Below are positions 26,322 to 35,037 of a DNA stretch of 64,000 bases, in pieces (position 1 is the stretch's first letter; each line of letters opens with the position of its first letter). The notes under the pieces are model-generated. The model saw nothing but the letters and a program-made list of their open reading frames with translations. It ran no database searches and was not told the DNA's origin. The position numbers and the translations under genes were made by a program. The stretch comes from Natronomonas marina (GTDB taxonomy: Archaea; Halobacteriota; Halobacteria; Halobacteriales; Haloarculaceae), in contig NZ_CP101154.1 of NCBI RefSeq assembly GCF_024298905.1, positions 2,232,001 through 2,296,000 on the forward strand. The letters run 5' to 3'.

Positions 26322-26751
26322 CCACACCGACATGCCCGCACCCGAGGATATGAACTTCCCGGACACACTGCGCGTCACGATTGCCTCGGCCGAGGATGCA
26401 TTCGACGAGGCGGTCGAAGCCGCCGGCGCTGCCGAGGACGGCGAGCAGCGCGACGCGGTCGTCTCGTTCGAGACTGCCGAGGGAATCCGGAAACTGCTCA
26501 CGGATCGCCGACTCGAACTGCTGCGCTCGCTGATGGGTCGGCCAGCCGAGAGCATCACGGAGTTGGCCGACCGACTCGGACGCAGTTACTCGGCCGTGCA
26601 CGAAGATGTTGAAGTCCTCGCTGAGTACGGGATCGTCCAGTACCGCGAGGCAGGGCAGGCGAAGCAGCCCTTCGTCCCCTACGAGACGATCGAGTTCGAC
26701 GTGACAATCCGTGCGCCGCTGACGGGCGGCGACACTGAAGCCCCTGTATGA
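26308..26751 (+). CDS. tumA: TumA-family antitoxin (HVO_A0114 family, winged helix)
   Basis: 147 aa. VSFETAEGIRKLLTDRRLELLRSLMGRPAESITELADRLG is a winged helix of the HVO_A0114 family, which neutralises TumE-type proteins and probably represses the operon. It continues with SYSAVHEDVEVLAEYGIVQ and FVPYETIEFDV, all usual in the family. The N-terminal 35 residues are acidic. It appears intact. Confidence 0.82.
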   Translation: MPDDNHTDMPAPEDMNFPDTLRVTIASAEDAFDEAVEAAGAAEDGEQRDAVVSFETAEGIRKLLTDRRLELLRSLMGRPAESITELADRLGRSYSAVHEDVEVLAEYGIVQYREAGQAKQPFVPYETIEFDVTIRAPLTGGDTEAPV

Positions 26752-26796
26752 GAGAAGATGGTCGCCAGAACTAGTTCAGGATGTACATCGGACGGG

Positions 26797-26874
26797 GGGA
26801 GGGGGTGTGTCCGCAATTAGGCTGATATGTTTGTTACAGTATATTATAGTGCAGAGGGAGGGGTGTGTCCGCAA
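26797..26874 (+). repeat. Two G-rich direct repeats downstream of tumA
   Basis: GGGAGGGGGTGTGTCCGCAA (26797-26816) recurs with one G fewer at 26856-26874, a period of 59 bp. AT-rich DNA lies between them. No gene is visible from 26752 to 27100. The repeats could be iterons or binding sites; they carry no other recognisable signature. Confidence 0.55.
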
Positions 26875-26962
26875 AAGAATACACTTTCAGGGTTTGATGA
26901 TGGCGTGTAATAGAGGGGATTGAAATGGTTTCGATATCAGTATTTTTTAAATTCGTCTGTGT

Positions 26963-27107
26963 GCGCGCCAGCGGGTCATCGGTTGCGCAGGAACAACGAA
27001 AGCTGTGGAATCACCGGATGACGTACGTATCAGCGTCCAGAGAACGGCGTAGACGGACCACACCCACACGATTTTGCCGCTCACTACCGAAGGTACTGGT
27101 ATGTCCT
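26963..27107 (+). repeat. Copy A of a diverged long repeat (see 34813-34960)
   Basis: The shared blocks are GCGCGCCAGC, TTGCGCAGGAACAA, GAAAGCT and ATTTTGCCGCTC followed by CTACCGA. The distance from first to last block is 108 bases here and 109 in the other copy. No coding sequence is conserved in this copy before the ATG at 27101. Confidence 0.65.
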
Positions 27108-28099
27108 TCCGCGAGAGTTGGTCCACGTTGGTGGAGGAACTCGATACGCTCCCTGAGGGTGCGACGCTGCGCACGCCGCTCTCGCACAAGCAGTTTCGCA
27201 CTGCCGATGTCCAAGAACACCGTGTCATCATCAAGTTTCTCGACCGCGAGCATGATGAGACACGGCCGTTACACCGCGACCAGTTCGAGACGCTGTACCG
27301 ACGGATCACTGACGAACCGAACGGATTCGAGCTTGATCGACTGCCGCCTGACGCCGACCCGTATCCAGCAGTCCTGAGCGTCCACCCACGCTTCGAAATC
27401 GACGAAGAAAGGGGTGTGATTGTCGAGACAGACGCGGAGACCACGAGCCAGGTACTGGACGCTGCGGATGACACCGACGCTGAGGCGACAGACCGAATGG
27501 AGCCGGACCTGGATGTCTATGCGGATGCGCTGCTGCTTGTTGACGCCCTCGAACGACACGACGTGACCGCGCTCCAAGACATGGAGACAGACGGACTCGT
27601 CAACATCTATACGCTCCTCTCGGACGTCCAACGCAACGCGAACGATCTCCGCCAGGACGTGGGCGATGTGCTTCTCAGCCGGCTGCACCACGACCGACCA
27701 GTCAGCGGTCCCTTCGGGTCCGTCCAGCGGACGACACGACGCAATCGGTCGCTGAAAGACGAGGAGGAGGTCCTGGACACGCTTGCGGAGGCCGGGATTG
27801 ACCGCGAACGGGTGATGGGGGTTGACCGCGACAAGGTCGATGATGCACTCGCTGTCACGGATCTCTCCGAATCTGATGTCTACGAGATCGAAGAGTCAGC
27901 GTACGTCCGGAAGGCCGAGGTGGATCAGGACCGCAAAGAAACGCGACTACAGGGGCTCAAGGATCAACTCGCGGCGACCGAGGGCGAGGAGGCCGCCGAG
28001 CTTCGTAACGAGATCGAAGCCCTCGAAGCCCGGATCGATGAATTGACTGAATTCAAATCTGGCCGGGAGTTCCACACGCAGGCCGGCGGCGAGTCATAG
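27101..28099 (+). CDS. Haloarchaeal hypothetical with C-terminal coiled coil
   Basis: 332 aa from the ATG at 27101; 27074 adds nine residues. The N-terminal domain (SFRESWSTLVEELDTLP, HRVIIKFLDRE) is unknown. The middle is rich in Asp/Glu, and the last 60 residues (VRKAEVDQDRKETRLQGLKD...EALEARIDELTEF) form a coiled coil. Its 5' end coincides with repeat copy A. Possibly a plasmid-type protein; no function can be given. Confidence 0.55.
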   Translation: MSFRESWSTLVEELDTLPEGATLRTPLSHKQFRTADVQEHRVIIKFLDREHDETRPLHRDQFETLYRRITDEPNGFELDRLPPDADPYPAVLSVHPRFEIDEERGVIVETDAETTSQVLDAADDTDAEATDRMEPDLDVYADALLLVDALERHDVTALQDMETDGLVNIYTLLSDVQRNANDLRQDVGDVLLSRLHHDRPVSGPFGSVQRTTRRNRSLKDEEEVLDTLAEAGIDRERVMGVDRDKVDDALAVTDLSESDVYEIEESAYVRKAEVDQDRKETRLQGLKDQLAATEGEEAAELRNEIEALEARIDELTEFKSGREFHTQAGGES

Positions 28100-28144
28100 G
28101 TTGACGGCTGATGGTGGAGACTGGTCTGCGAGGCAAACGAATCG

Positions 28145-28639
28145 CTACTGGAGTTCTGCGCCACAGTTCGGACAGAAGCGTTCGTCGCCGTCCAGCAGGT
28201 GAAGACACTCGACACAGAAGCGGTTGCTCGGTGCGGTGGCAACCTCTTCGAGGAAGTCCATCGCAGTTCGGTCTTCGACACCTGGCCCATAACCATCAGC
28301 ATACCCCGGTAACGTCGAAGCCCACTGGACGGTCCCCTCATCATCGACGAGTGCGACGTTGCCGGCGATGTCGAGCTTCCCGTATCGTTTGAAGCCTTCT
28401 GAGGGAGTCGGCTCGATGGACTGGTTCAGAGCACGATTCCGTTTGAGGTCACGTTCGTAGACGGTTTCTGGCGTCGCAGACCGTACCTCGCCGGGAAACT
28501 CCGTAATCGATCCGTGTTGTTCGTCGATCCGATCGATCTCCACCGCGAGGCCATGGTCATCGTGGAGCGTTCGCAACAGTCGGAGCACATGCTCGTGGTG
28601 CTCACGAATATCGGCGTCAGCGTAGTATCGGAGTTTCAT
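28145..28639 (-). CDS. Zinc-ribbon protein with N-terminal alpha/beta domain
   Basis: 164 aa. The N-terminal part (LRYYADADIREHHEHVLRLL, DDHGLAVEIDRI) looks like a thioredoxin-type or REC-like alpha/beta fold. The end has a C4 zinc ribbon, CVEC and CPNC. It follows the HTH gene at 28650 by 10 bp, so the two are an operon on the minus strand. Confidence 0.5.
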   Translation of the reverse strand: MKLRYYADADIREHHEHVLRLLRTLHDDHGLAVEIDRIDEQHGSITEFPGEVRSATPETVYERDLKRNRALNQSIEPTPSEGFKRYGKLDIAGNVALVDDEGTVQWASTLPGYADGYGPGVEDRTAMDFLEEVATAPSNRFCVECLHLLDGDERFCPNCGAELQ

Positions 28640-28649
28640 ATTCGGCGGG

Positions 28650-28982
28650 TTACGCGTGATGCACGATATGCTTCATGTCAGTCTCGATTTCCCGACGACC
28701 AGAGGGCGTGATTCGGTACACCGTCTCTTGGGGCTGGTCGTCAGGAGCGCCGATACGGGCTGCGAGGCCAGCATCGATGAGATCACCGACGTGACTCTCA
28801 ACGCCGTCCTCGACGATTGTGGCGAGATCCTCTCTGGAGACGTCACCGTTCTCGTGCAGGTAGGACAGGATCGCGTACTTGGTGGCGTGTGCGAGTGCTG
28901 CTTTCCGCGCAACCGCATCATCAAGCGTTCCGAACGACTCGTCGAATCGGTCTCTCGCCCATCCTTCGACCGGCGATGTCAT
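28650..28982 (-). CDS. Winged-helix regulator (ArsR/MarR-like)
   Basis: 110 aa from the ATG at 28982; an ATG at 29054 extends it. ARKAALAHATKYAILSYLHENGDVSREDLATIVEDGVESHVGDLIDAGL is a winged helix, with the wing at ETVYRITPSGRREIETD. It is a common haloarchaeal transcription-factor type and sits upstream of a zinc-ribbon protein in a two-gene unit. Confidence 0.65.
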   Translation of the reverse strand: MTSPVEGWARDRFDESFGTLDDAVARKAALAHATKYAILSYLHENGDVSREDLATIVEDGVESHVGDLIDAGLAARIGAPDDQPQETVYRITPSGRREIETDMKHIVHHA

Positions 28983-29162
28983 ATCCCGAAGTTCGCGTCC
29001 GATAGAGGTAATTCCTCGTGATTCGCATCGGCAGCCACTCGCTCCGATTGTCACGGGGAATCCATCTCAGTGTCAACTGTGGACTGGCTGTTCAGACGGA
29101 GCCGTATAGCCAGTTCGCGTGCCTTCTGAATTTCAGGCCACTGTGCCAGTACTATTGTCGGA

Positions 29163-29780
29163 TTAGACCTTCAGCAGGTGATCATAGATCCGTTCGGTCG
29201 TCTGGATACTCCGGTGACGGAGCCGATTGCGGACATCGTAGAGCGTGTTCTCATCTTCTTCGTTCATCATCCGGTAGGCAACACCATGTCGGAGCGCATG
29301 CGGTGTCACGTCACCGGCATCACCGCGACTGCCGTCAATTTTGTATGGGCGCACTGCTGCTGCTTCAGCAACTTTGTGAAGCATATTCCGGACGCCCTGC
29401 TCTGAAATTCTGTCCGAGGAACGAGATGGGAACAGCGCTGGTGATTCCTTCCATCGATTGGTGAGGTAGGCCGACAGCAATCGTGCAGTATCGTCCGCCA
29501 GTTCGAGCGTTACCGGCGGTGGCGAGTTCTCGTTGGGGTAGTCTTTCTGGATCTCTGTTGGCAGATAGAGTTCCGAGTTGTTGCTCCGAAGCAGTGAGAC
29601 ATCCACTTGGACGAGTTCCCCCACTCGAAGTCCGGTATCGTACGTGAACGCAATGATGGCTTCGTTGCGTTGTTGGAGATACTCTGCACCTGTCGCGTAA
29701 CAGGCCGATCGGAGTGCTTCGACTTGGTCTGGCGTGAGCCATACTTTGGCACGAACTTTGGAATCTGCAGAATCGCTCAT
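29163..29780 (-). CDS. Tyrosine recombinase (XerC/D-like), catalytic domain only
   Basis: 205 aa. Catalytic residues: R52 in TGLRVGELV, HALRH near 160-164, RHRSIQTTERIYDHLL with the nucleophile Y199 and the preceding His. There is no N-terminal SAM-like core-binding domain, which is frequent in haloarchaeal plasmid recombinases. It may resolve or integrate the element between the repeats at 26.96 and 34.81 kb. No direct repeats at gene ends were identified. Confidence 0.82.
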   Translation of the reverse strand: MSDSADSKVRAKVWLTPDQVEALRSACYATGAEYLQQRNEAIIAFTYDTGLRVGELVQVDVSLLRSNNSELYLPTEIQKDYPNENSPPPVTLELADDTARLLSAYLTNRWKESPALFPSRSSDRISEQGVRNMLHKVAEAAAVRPYKIDGSRGDAGDVTPHALRHGVAYRMMNEEDENTLYDVRNRLRHRSIQTTERIYDHLLKV

Positions 29781-29909
29781 TACAATGAATCCTCTTTATA
29801 TACTATCACGGGCCATGGGCAATTGAACTTTGGAGTTCACAAACAGACTCCAAAGTTTAGATATTGGTGGTTTTCTATCTACTCCCAGACACACGAAAAG
29901 CAGACAAGA

Positions 29910-30680
29910 TCAGATCAGGTATCCATCGTTGAGGCCTTCACACCAAGTGATCTCGAAAGGGAGCTCGGAATTGATTTCGTCCAGGGCACGCATAATTTCC
30001 GGTCTAGTTTCGTATGCTTTGGCCATTCCTTCCCAACTCTCATTATAGGAATGCTCCACCTCCCACTCGTCGATCGAGGATCCGCCCCGCATTCTTAGGT
30101 AGTGAGTGATTTTCAGATCCCTAATCTCAATTCTAATCTCATTGATTTCCTCATGCTTCCCCGACTTCCAAGTCACATGGAGTTTCGTAGAATTGTTGGG
30201 GAATTTGGAATGAAATCTCGAACATACCTTATCGAGCATATTCTCTGCTGAGGATTCAATTTTCTCTTCGAGCTGGCTATAGATATGGTCAGGTATGTCC
30301 CCTCGTGAGTCGAAATAATCAAGTAATTTCTGTATCTCGCTTTCCGTTAGTTCCGGTAACTTTGAGGGGTCAAGGTTTGGTGCGTCTTCTTGATGACTAT
30401 CGACTCCTTGATTGTTTGTATAGATGAGATCAGCTGATCGGAGTGGATTGATGATCCCCCATGGGAGATCATCTTCGTCTTCGTAACCCAACTCAGATAT
30501 AAGTTGATCGGCTTCGCTGGTAGTCTGGTAGGTTATGTTCCCAACATCAGACGGTCGAGCAGTAATATAATATCCATCGTCATTCACGTATGAGTGAAAG
30601 ACTGGCACACTACCCACTCCTCTCGGCGGGATATAAATACGGGGGTCTATCGACTCAGGAAACCTGAGGCGACTGAGCAC
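29910..30680 (-). CDS. Hypothetical protein
   Basis: 256 aa from a GTG at 30680. It begins MLSRLRFPESIDPRIYIPPRG and ends WCEGLNDGYLI. It is rich in charged and aromatic residues with mixed alpha/beta composition. No domain was recognised, and codon use is AT-richer than in its neighbours. Isolated on the minus strand between the recombinase and the OB-like gene, it is probably element-specific. Confidence 0.45.
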   Translation of the reverse strand: MLSRLRFPESIDPRIYIPPRGVGSVPVFHSYVNDDGYYITARPSDVGNITYQTTSEADQLISELGYEDEDDLPWGIINPLRSADLIYTNNQGVDSHQEDAPNLDPSKLPELTESEIQKLLDYFDSRGDIPDHIYSQLEEKIESSAENMLDKVCSRFHSKFPNNSTKLHVTWKSGKHEEINEIRIEIRDLKITHYLRMRGGSSIDEWEVEHSYNESWEGMAKAYETRPEIMRALDEINSELPFEITWCEGLNDGYLI

Positions 30681-30713
30681 TCCAGAGTTGGATAAAAAAT
30701 AGGGGTCGGGGGT

Positions 30714-31028
30714 TCACGAGTTGGTGTCGTAGAGCTCCTTCACGTAGGCACCGTCGTGGAGCATGAGTTGGACTTCGCCACGGGGGTCGTAGTAGTGGTC
30801 TTTGCCGTTCAGGATGTAGACTTTTCCAGGTTCCAGGCGAACGTCGGGGTCGTAGACAACGAAGGCCCGGATGTCTCCGTAGTTCATCGACTTGTCCCAG
30901 AGGAGCCCCTTCTGGTAGGGTCGATGGCTGTTCAGATCTTGCTCACAAGTCACCTGAGCTTTAACGAGGACATTGTCTCCTGTCCCAGAAAGATCGGCGA
31001 GATCAGCGAGTCCCTGCTTTTGCGCCAT
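30714..31028 (-). CDS. Small OB-like protein of plasmid/virus type
   Basis: 104 aa from the ATG at 31028, which has a strong SD (GGAGGT, 31034-31039 on the complement). The segments DNVLVKAQVTCEQDLN, IRAFVVYDPDV and LEPGKVYILNG suggest a beta-barrel OB-like fold. It lies directly after the zinc-ribbon gene (31030-31422), whose stop overlaps the SD region, so the two are coupled. A role in single-stranded nucleic acid binding is inference. Confidence 0.55.
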   Translation of the reverse strand: MAQKQGLADLADLSGTGDNVLVKAQVTCEQDLNSHRPYQKGLLWDKSMNYGDIRAFVVYDPDVRLEPGKVYILNGKDHYYDPRGEVQLMLHDGAYVKELYDTNS

Positions 31029-31029
31029 T

Positions 31030-31422
31030 TCAGTTACCTCCCTTTCGAGTGATGCTGATCGCTCCGGTGCTCCGACCAGCCTCGGCGGTCGAACCACACC
31101 ACGGGCAGGTCTCGTTTGTTCGAAGCGGTTCGTGGGGGTGACCGCACCCCTGACACCGAACCTTGCCGGGTGCTTGGACCCGTGTCCTACTGGCGTACAT
31201 CACGGTCGTAATGACTCCGTTCTTGCAGGTCATCAGCAGGTCCATCAACGGGTGGAGCCGAGCCTCGTGGTAGTCTTTGTCCGGTGCTTCGACTCGAACC
31301 CCGCGTTCCCACGCTGTTGCGAGGGGGACGTCTCCGTTGTCGAATCGGTTGTCGTACTCGTCTGCTGCGTGGGACGACACAACTGGACGCTGATGCTGGT
31401 CGCTGGTGGTTTTCGTGTTCAT
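31030..31422 (-). CDS. Zinc-ribbon protein, coupled to OB-like gene
   Basis: 130 aa. The C-terminal C4 zinc ribbon is CQGC and CPWC. The N-terminal half contains a basic and acidic mix with no domain call (YDNRFDNGDVPLATAWERG). The gene pair is of a type seen on haloarchaeal plasmids and proviruses. The region upstream, 31423-32010, contains the structured stretch described separately. Confidence 0.5.
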   Translation of the reverse strand: MNTKTTSDQHQRPVVSSHAADEYDNRFDNGDVPLATAWERGVRVEAPDKDYHEARLHPLMDLLMTCKNGVITTVMYASRTRVQAPGKVRCQGCGHPHEPLRTNETCPWCGSTAEAGRSTGAISITRKGGN

Positions 31423-31770
31423 GGGTAGAATCCTCTGGTCGGCAAGGTCGGATCCGCCCCTGCCGAAGTGTGCTCAGTCGGACGAACGGTCTCTGAGAAT
31501 CGCTATCGCGTCGTCGGGTGAGGGGAATATCGAACCGGCAAGCTACACGCTACGCTCGGTGACGATGCTCTGGGCTCAAGTTCACTTCGGCGGGACGTCA
31601 ACCGAAGCGAGAGTGCTGCTCAGAACGTTGAAAACCCTTCGCAATCCACGGAGTCATCCCCTGACGCCGCTCAACGTAGGGTCAAAGGGCCCGAAGCCCC
31701 TTCGTGTAATCCTTCGCGGGCGAGCGCCAAAGGTAACCCTTAGCTGACGAAGCCGAGCCAATCATCACGA

Positions 31771-31856
31771 CCTGCCGTAAGGCAGGTAAAGGGTATTATG
31801 GAAGGCCTCGAAAAGAGGCCGGAAAATCGGCATACCCTCGCTGGCTCTCCGAGCCA
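31771..31856 (+). ncRNA. Possible structured RNA with three hairpins
   Basis: In the 588-bp gap 31423-32010 no gene is convincing, but stems line up on the plus strand. CCTGCC-GTAA-GGCAGG (31771-31786). An outer GGGTAT/ATACCC (31791-31796 with 31832-31837) enclosing GGCCTC/GAGGCC (31804-31820). TGGCTC/GAGCCA (31842-31856). The first loop is a GNRA tetraloop on the plus strand. On the minus strand the same stretch would be a far-upstream leader of the 31422 gene. The RNA class is unknown. Confidence 0.35.
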
Positions 31857-32010
31857 CCTCAGCCGGGAACCCCTCAATAACAGTATTGTCGCAGGACCAT
31901 ACTTAAACCCAAATTAAGGGAGTACCCCCTCATCTGTTTCCGTATCCTGTCATACTCCGGACTGTTCAGCAGCGCTGCATTAAAGAACGCGTCCGGTGCA
32001 GGGTTAATGG

Positions 32011-32754
32011 ATGAGTCACTCGGTGTGGGAGACTGCCACTATTGACGATACTATCCGGGAGATCACTACTGGTGCCCGGTTAGATTATCGGGCAGGGCCC
32101 ATACACGAGAGCGAAGGGGACGGAGATTTGCCGCCGGCATGGGGGGTCGATGTTGAATCATACGCCGTCGGGTACGAACCTGTAGGGGAGACTTCTATTG
32201 GGGATGCTTCAGAGCGGTACAGGCACTCAAAATTCTCTCGGTTTCGAACACCTGCTGATCGTCTCGCCAAACACAACGAGGGACGGCATCCGTCAGATGG
32301 GACGCTGAGTGCGCGGCTTGCTCGACTCGATAAGAAACGAATCACGCAAGCGTACTGTTCTCGGTTCGGTGTCACTCAGTTCCAGCGAGATGAGGCGGTG
32401 CGGGCGATGCTCTTGTTGGATCTCGACGACTTCGGACAGAACAAACGGATCGAGAAGGTGGCGTTAACAGTCATCCGGGTCGTCGTCAACTACAATCGCT
32501 TCGCACACCTACGGAAGAAGGACGCTCCGCGAATTTCGGAGACAGAGGATTTCAAACGTCTGGCTGAGTCCGTTCATCTGGATAAGCGAACGATGCGGCG
32601 GCTATCGAGAAGCATTAAGGAGAAGCTGAGCGCGGCTGAGTTCTTCGAAAAGGATCTGGAGCGCCAAGCCCTTCGACAAGCGGAGTTCCAGCACCGAACC
32701 GAACCTGACAGGCAACAACCCGGCCATGAGTGGCCTGACCATACCTCTGAATAG
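32011..32754 (+). CDS. Haloarchaeal cyclin-fold-like protein (RNAP-associated family?)
   Basis: 247 aa. The middle and C-terminal part is helical (LSARLARLDKKRITQAYC, RDEAVRAMLLLDLDDFG, KVALTVIRVVVNYNRF, RLAESVHLDKRTMRRLSRSIKE) and resembles TFB/cyclin repeats. HSKFSRFRTPADRLAKHNEG is a phrase I associate with haloarchaeal proteins annotated as RNA polymerase subunit epsilon, with low certainty. A transcription-related role is plausible. The gene follows the structured gap and carries its own promoter. Confidence 0.45.
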   Translation: MSHSVWETATIDDTIREITTGARLDYRAGPIHESEGDGDLPPAWGVDVESYAVGYEPVGETSIGDASERYRHSKFSRFRTPADRLAKHNEGRHPSDGTLSARLARLDKKRITQAYCSRFGVTQFQRDEAVRAMLLLDLDDFGQNKRIEKVALTVIRVVVNYNRFAHLRKKDAPRISETEDFKRLAESVHLDKRTMRRLSRSIKEKLSAAEFFEKDLERQALRQAEFQHRTEPDRQQPGHEWPDHTSE

Positions 32755-32795
32755 AACTTTCATACCGCCACTAAAATGGTGTCTTATGATTGAGG

Positions 32796-33140
32796 ATGAA
32801 TCTGGTAACGAGCGAAACTGAGTCCTGGACAGTTGAGTGGGCGACACCTACGCCAGGTGGTGATGGATACCTGGATAACTTGGTGTTGAGCCGTGACCAA
32901 GCACGTGAGTATGGCGACGAGCTTGTGATGTCCCTACGGGTGGATGGAAGCCTGCTGCAGGAGCGCGGAATAGATCCTGCTGAGCCGTTTGCGTGGAAGG
33001 TTGAAGACGGGGAGTTGCTGACAGAGCAGATTTCACGCCAATCGTTCGAAGCCGTTGCGGAGAGTAATCGAGACGATGCTGAATACGCCAGTCAAGTACT
33101 GGACTATCGAGCGAGACGACGGCTAAGCGACACACGGTAG
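32796..33140 (+). CDS. Small hypothetical protein
   Basis: 114 aa from the ATG at 32796; a TTG at 32790 adds two residues. Acidic, with no recognised domain (SWTVEWATPTPGGDGYLDNLV, EPFAWKVEDGELL). It lies 41 bp after the preceding gene on the same strand, so it may be cotranscribed. Confidence 0.45.
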   Translation: MNLVTSETESWTVEWATPTPGGDGYLDNLVLSRDQAREYGDELVMSLRVDGSLLQERGIDPAEPFAWKVEDGELLTEQISRQSFEAVAESNRDDAEYASQVLDYRARRRLSDTR

Positions 33141-33266
33141 TGGTCGGTCGCGTCCGTCGGAATCGAGACATCGGTCGTTCCCACAGTCGCTAGCGGTGAT
33201 AGAGAGCTGCTTCTGCTGTCACCGTATTATGTCCAGAGAACAATCTTCGGTTAGACAATTCTGAAT

Positions 33267-33303
33267 TAGCCTATTCTGGATTAGGCTATTCGAGAGTTTT
33301 ATT
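33267..33303 (+). promoter_or_regulatory. Inverted repeat and TATA-like box before the AAA+ gene
   Basis: TAGCCTA (33267-33273) and TAGGCTA (33282-33288) flank an 8-nt spacer. TTTTATT (33297-33303) lies 24 nt before the ATG at 33327 and would give a nearly leaderless mRNA. An AATTCTGAATT palindrome precedes the repeat. Confidence 0.5.
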
Positions 33304-33326
33304 CGGCTGGACGCCAGTTAGAGGAT

Positions 33327-34718
33327 ATGGAGCGATTCGTGGATCGGGAGGATGAACTCAGCCGGCTTCGAGATTGCTATGCGTCGGATGACGCTGACAT
33401 GGTCGTGATTTTTGGGCGTCGCCGTCTCGGGAAGACCGAACTCGTTCGTGAGTCTTTGGAAGACCGCGATGACGCTGTCCTGTACCAGGCGACCGAAACG
33501 ACCCGGCAGATCCAACTGGATGCGTTCGTGGATGTGGCGGCAGAGTCGTTTCCAGGAATCGACCGGATTGAGGACGAGTGGGAGTCGTTGCTTGGGTACC
33601 TCGCTGATCAGGATGCAGTCATCGTGCTGGACGAGTTCCCATACCTGATTGACGCTGACGAGAGCCTTCCATCGGTGATCCAGCGACTGTGGGATCAGGA
33701 GTTGCGCGAGACTGGCGTGACGCTCGTGCTTGTGGGATCCTCGATTAGTATGATGGAGGAGGCGACGCTCCTCGGGAACAGTCCGTTGTATGGCCGGTTC
33801 ACTGAGAAGATCAATCTGCGTCAGCTCGATTTTGCTGCTGCACGCACGTTCTTTCCTGAGGGCTACTCCCCTGAACAACTGTTGCTCGCGTGGGGTGTGT
33901 TTGGCGGGACGCCGTACTATCTGGACGGCGTCGATCTGGACAACGATCTCGGCACAGCCATCCAACAGTCGCTGCTGTCACGGCAGGGGTTCCTGCACGA
34001 CGAGCCGGAGTACGTCCTTCGCACTGAGCTGACGGAGCCGAACCGGTACTTCGCTATCCTGAAAGCGATCGCGGCCGGGAACACGACGTCGAACGAGATT
34101 GCGCAAACGGTCGGGATCGATAGCAAACAGATTTCGACGTACACGCAGAAACTTGAGCGGCTGCGACTGGTCGAACGGGAAGTCCCGGTGACTGAGGATA
34201 AGACAAAATCACGCCGAGGCCGGTACCGGATTCTCGACCCGTTGTTCCGGTTTTGGTTCCGGTTCGTCTACGGGAACGAAGACCGGTACGAGCGGTTGGG
34301 GGCCGATGCGTACGAGACGGTTATTGAACCGGAACTAGCGGATTTCGTGAGTCCGGCGTTCGAAACCCGGTGTCAGGATATCCTGCCTGATCTGTATCCC
34401 GATACGATGTTCACCGACATCGGGCGCTGGTGGTACAACGAGTACGAGGTGGACGTCGTCGGGCTCGCCGCAGACGGGACGATGGTGACGGGCGAGTGTA
34501 AGTTCACGTCTGCACCACTCGATTATAGCGCGCTCGCCTCGCTTGAATCTCACACGGAGGAGATTCGATGGTCGCCCGATGGTGCGGACATTGAGCACGA
34601 GTATGCGCTGTTCGCCCGAAACGGGTTCACGCAATCCGTTCAAGACGCAGCTGCTGACCGTGACGACCTGCAGTTGTTCGATCTTGAGGAAATCGTTGAC
34701 TCGAGCGCGTCGCGGTAG
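33327..34718 (+). CDS. Archaeal AAA+ ATPase with DUF234 nuclease-like domain
   Basis: 463 aa. The N-terminal STAND-like AAA+ ATPase has Walker A GRRRLGKTEL (near 30-39) and Walker B IVLDEFPYL (near 100). A winged helix follows (TTSNEIAQTVGIDSKQISTYTQKLERL), then a C-terminal DUF234 domain with a PD-(D/E)xK-like core (NEYEVDVVGL, VTGECKF). These ATPases are common in archaea and are often linked to mobile elements or defence; the biochemical role is unsettled. The gene has an inverted repeat over its promoter. It is intact. Confidence 0.85.
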   Translation: MERFVDREDELSRLRDCYASDDADMVVIFGRRRLGKTELVRESLEDRDDAVLYQATETTRQIQLDAFVDVAAESFPGIDRIEDEWESLLGYLADQDAVIVLDEFPYLIDADESLPSVIQRLWDQELRETGVTLVLVGSSISMMEEATLLGNSPLYGRFTEKINLRQLDFAAARTFFPEGYSPEQLLLAWGVFGGTPYYLDGVDLDNDLGTAIQQSLLSRQGFLHDEPEYVLRTELTEPNRYFAILKAIAAGNTTSNEIAQTVGIDSKQISTYTQKLERLRLVEREVPVTEDKTKSRRGRYRILDPLFRFWFRFVYGNEDRYERLGADAYETVIEPELADFVSPAFETRCQDILPDLYPDTMFTDIGRWWYNEYEVDVVGLAADGTMVTGECKFTSAPLDYSALASLESHTEEIRWSPDGADIEHEYALFARNGFTQSVQDAAADRDDLQLFDLEEIVDSSASR

Positions 34719-34812
34719 GTGCGTTGAGAGCCGGGGCATCGGCCGATGACGAGAGAATGTGTACGACATCGTCAATCCCGTGTTCCGGACCGTGTGTTAC
34801 CCATCTCCCGGC

Positions 34813-34960
34813 GCGCGCCAGCAGGCCACCGATTGCGCAGGAACAATGAAAGCTTTGAAAACACGGGACTACTCCGCCTTCGATGCCTCGGAGATAGCGC
34901 ACATGGACCACGTTCCACACAATTTTGCCGCTCGCTACCGACGATACTGGTCTGACTGGT
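34813..34960 (+). repeat. Copy B of the diverged long repeat (see 26963-27107)
   Basis: The shared blocks are the same as in copy A, with 109 bases between first and last. Here the blocks fall inside an open frame (34846-35037). It sits 7.85 kb from copy A, in the same orientation. Confidence 0.65.
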
Positions 34961-35037
34961 GCGGTCAGAGACTCGTTGATAATCAAACGACTGTCGCTGG
35001 CGAGGTTATTTACCTATATGATATAAAATTAGACTAG
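34846..35037 (+). CDS. Short protein over repeat copy B
   Basis: 63 aa (begins MKALKTRDYSAFDASEIAHM, includes HNFAARYRRYW). No domain is recognised. The frame is open through the whole repeat, while the copy at 26963 has a disrupted frame. This may be the surviving N-terminus of a gene of which only fragments remain. The following 194 bp (35038-35231) show no gene. Confidence 0.35.
   Translation: MKALKTRDYSAFDASEIAHMDHVPHNFAARYRRYWSDWCGQRLVDNQTTVAGEVIYLYDIKLD

Noticed and set aside
31406-31747. Plus-strand 113-codon frame upstream of the structured stretch
   Set aside because: No domain or ribosome binding site, and sequence has stem-forming character rather than coding character.
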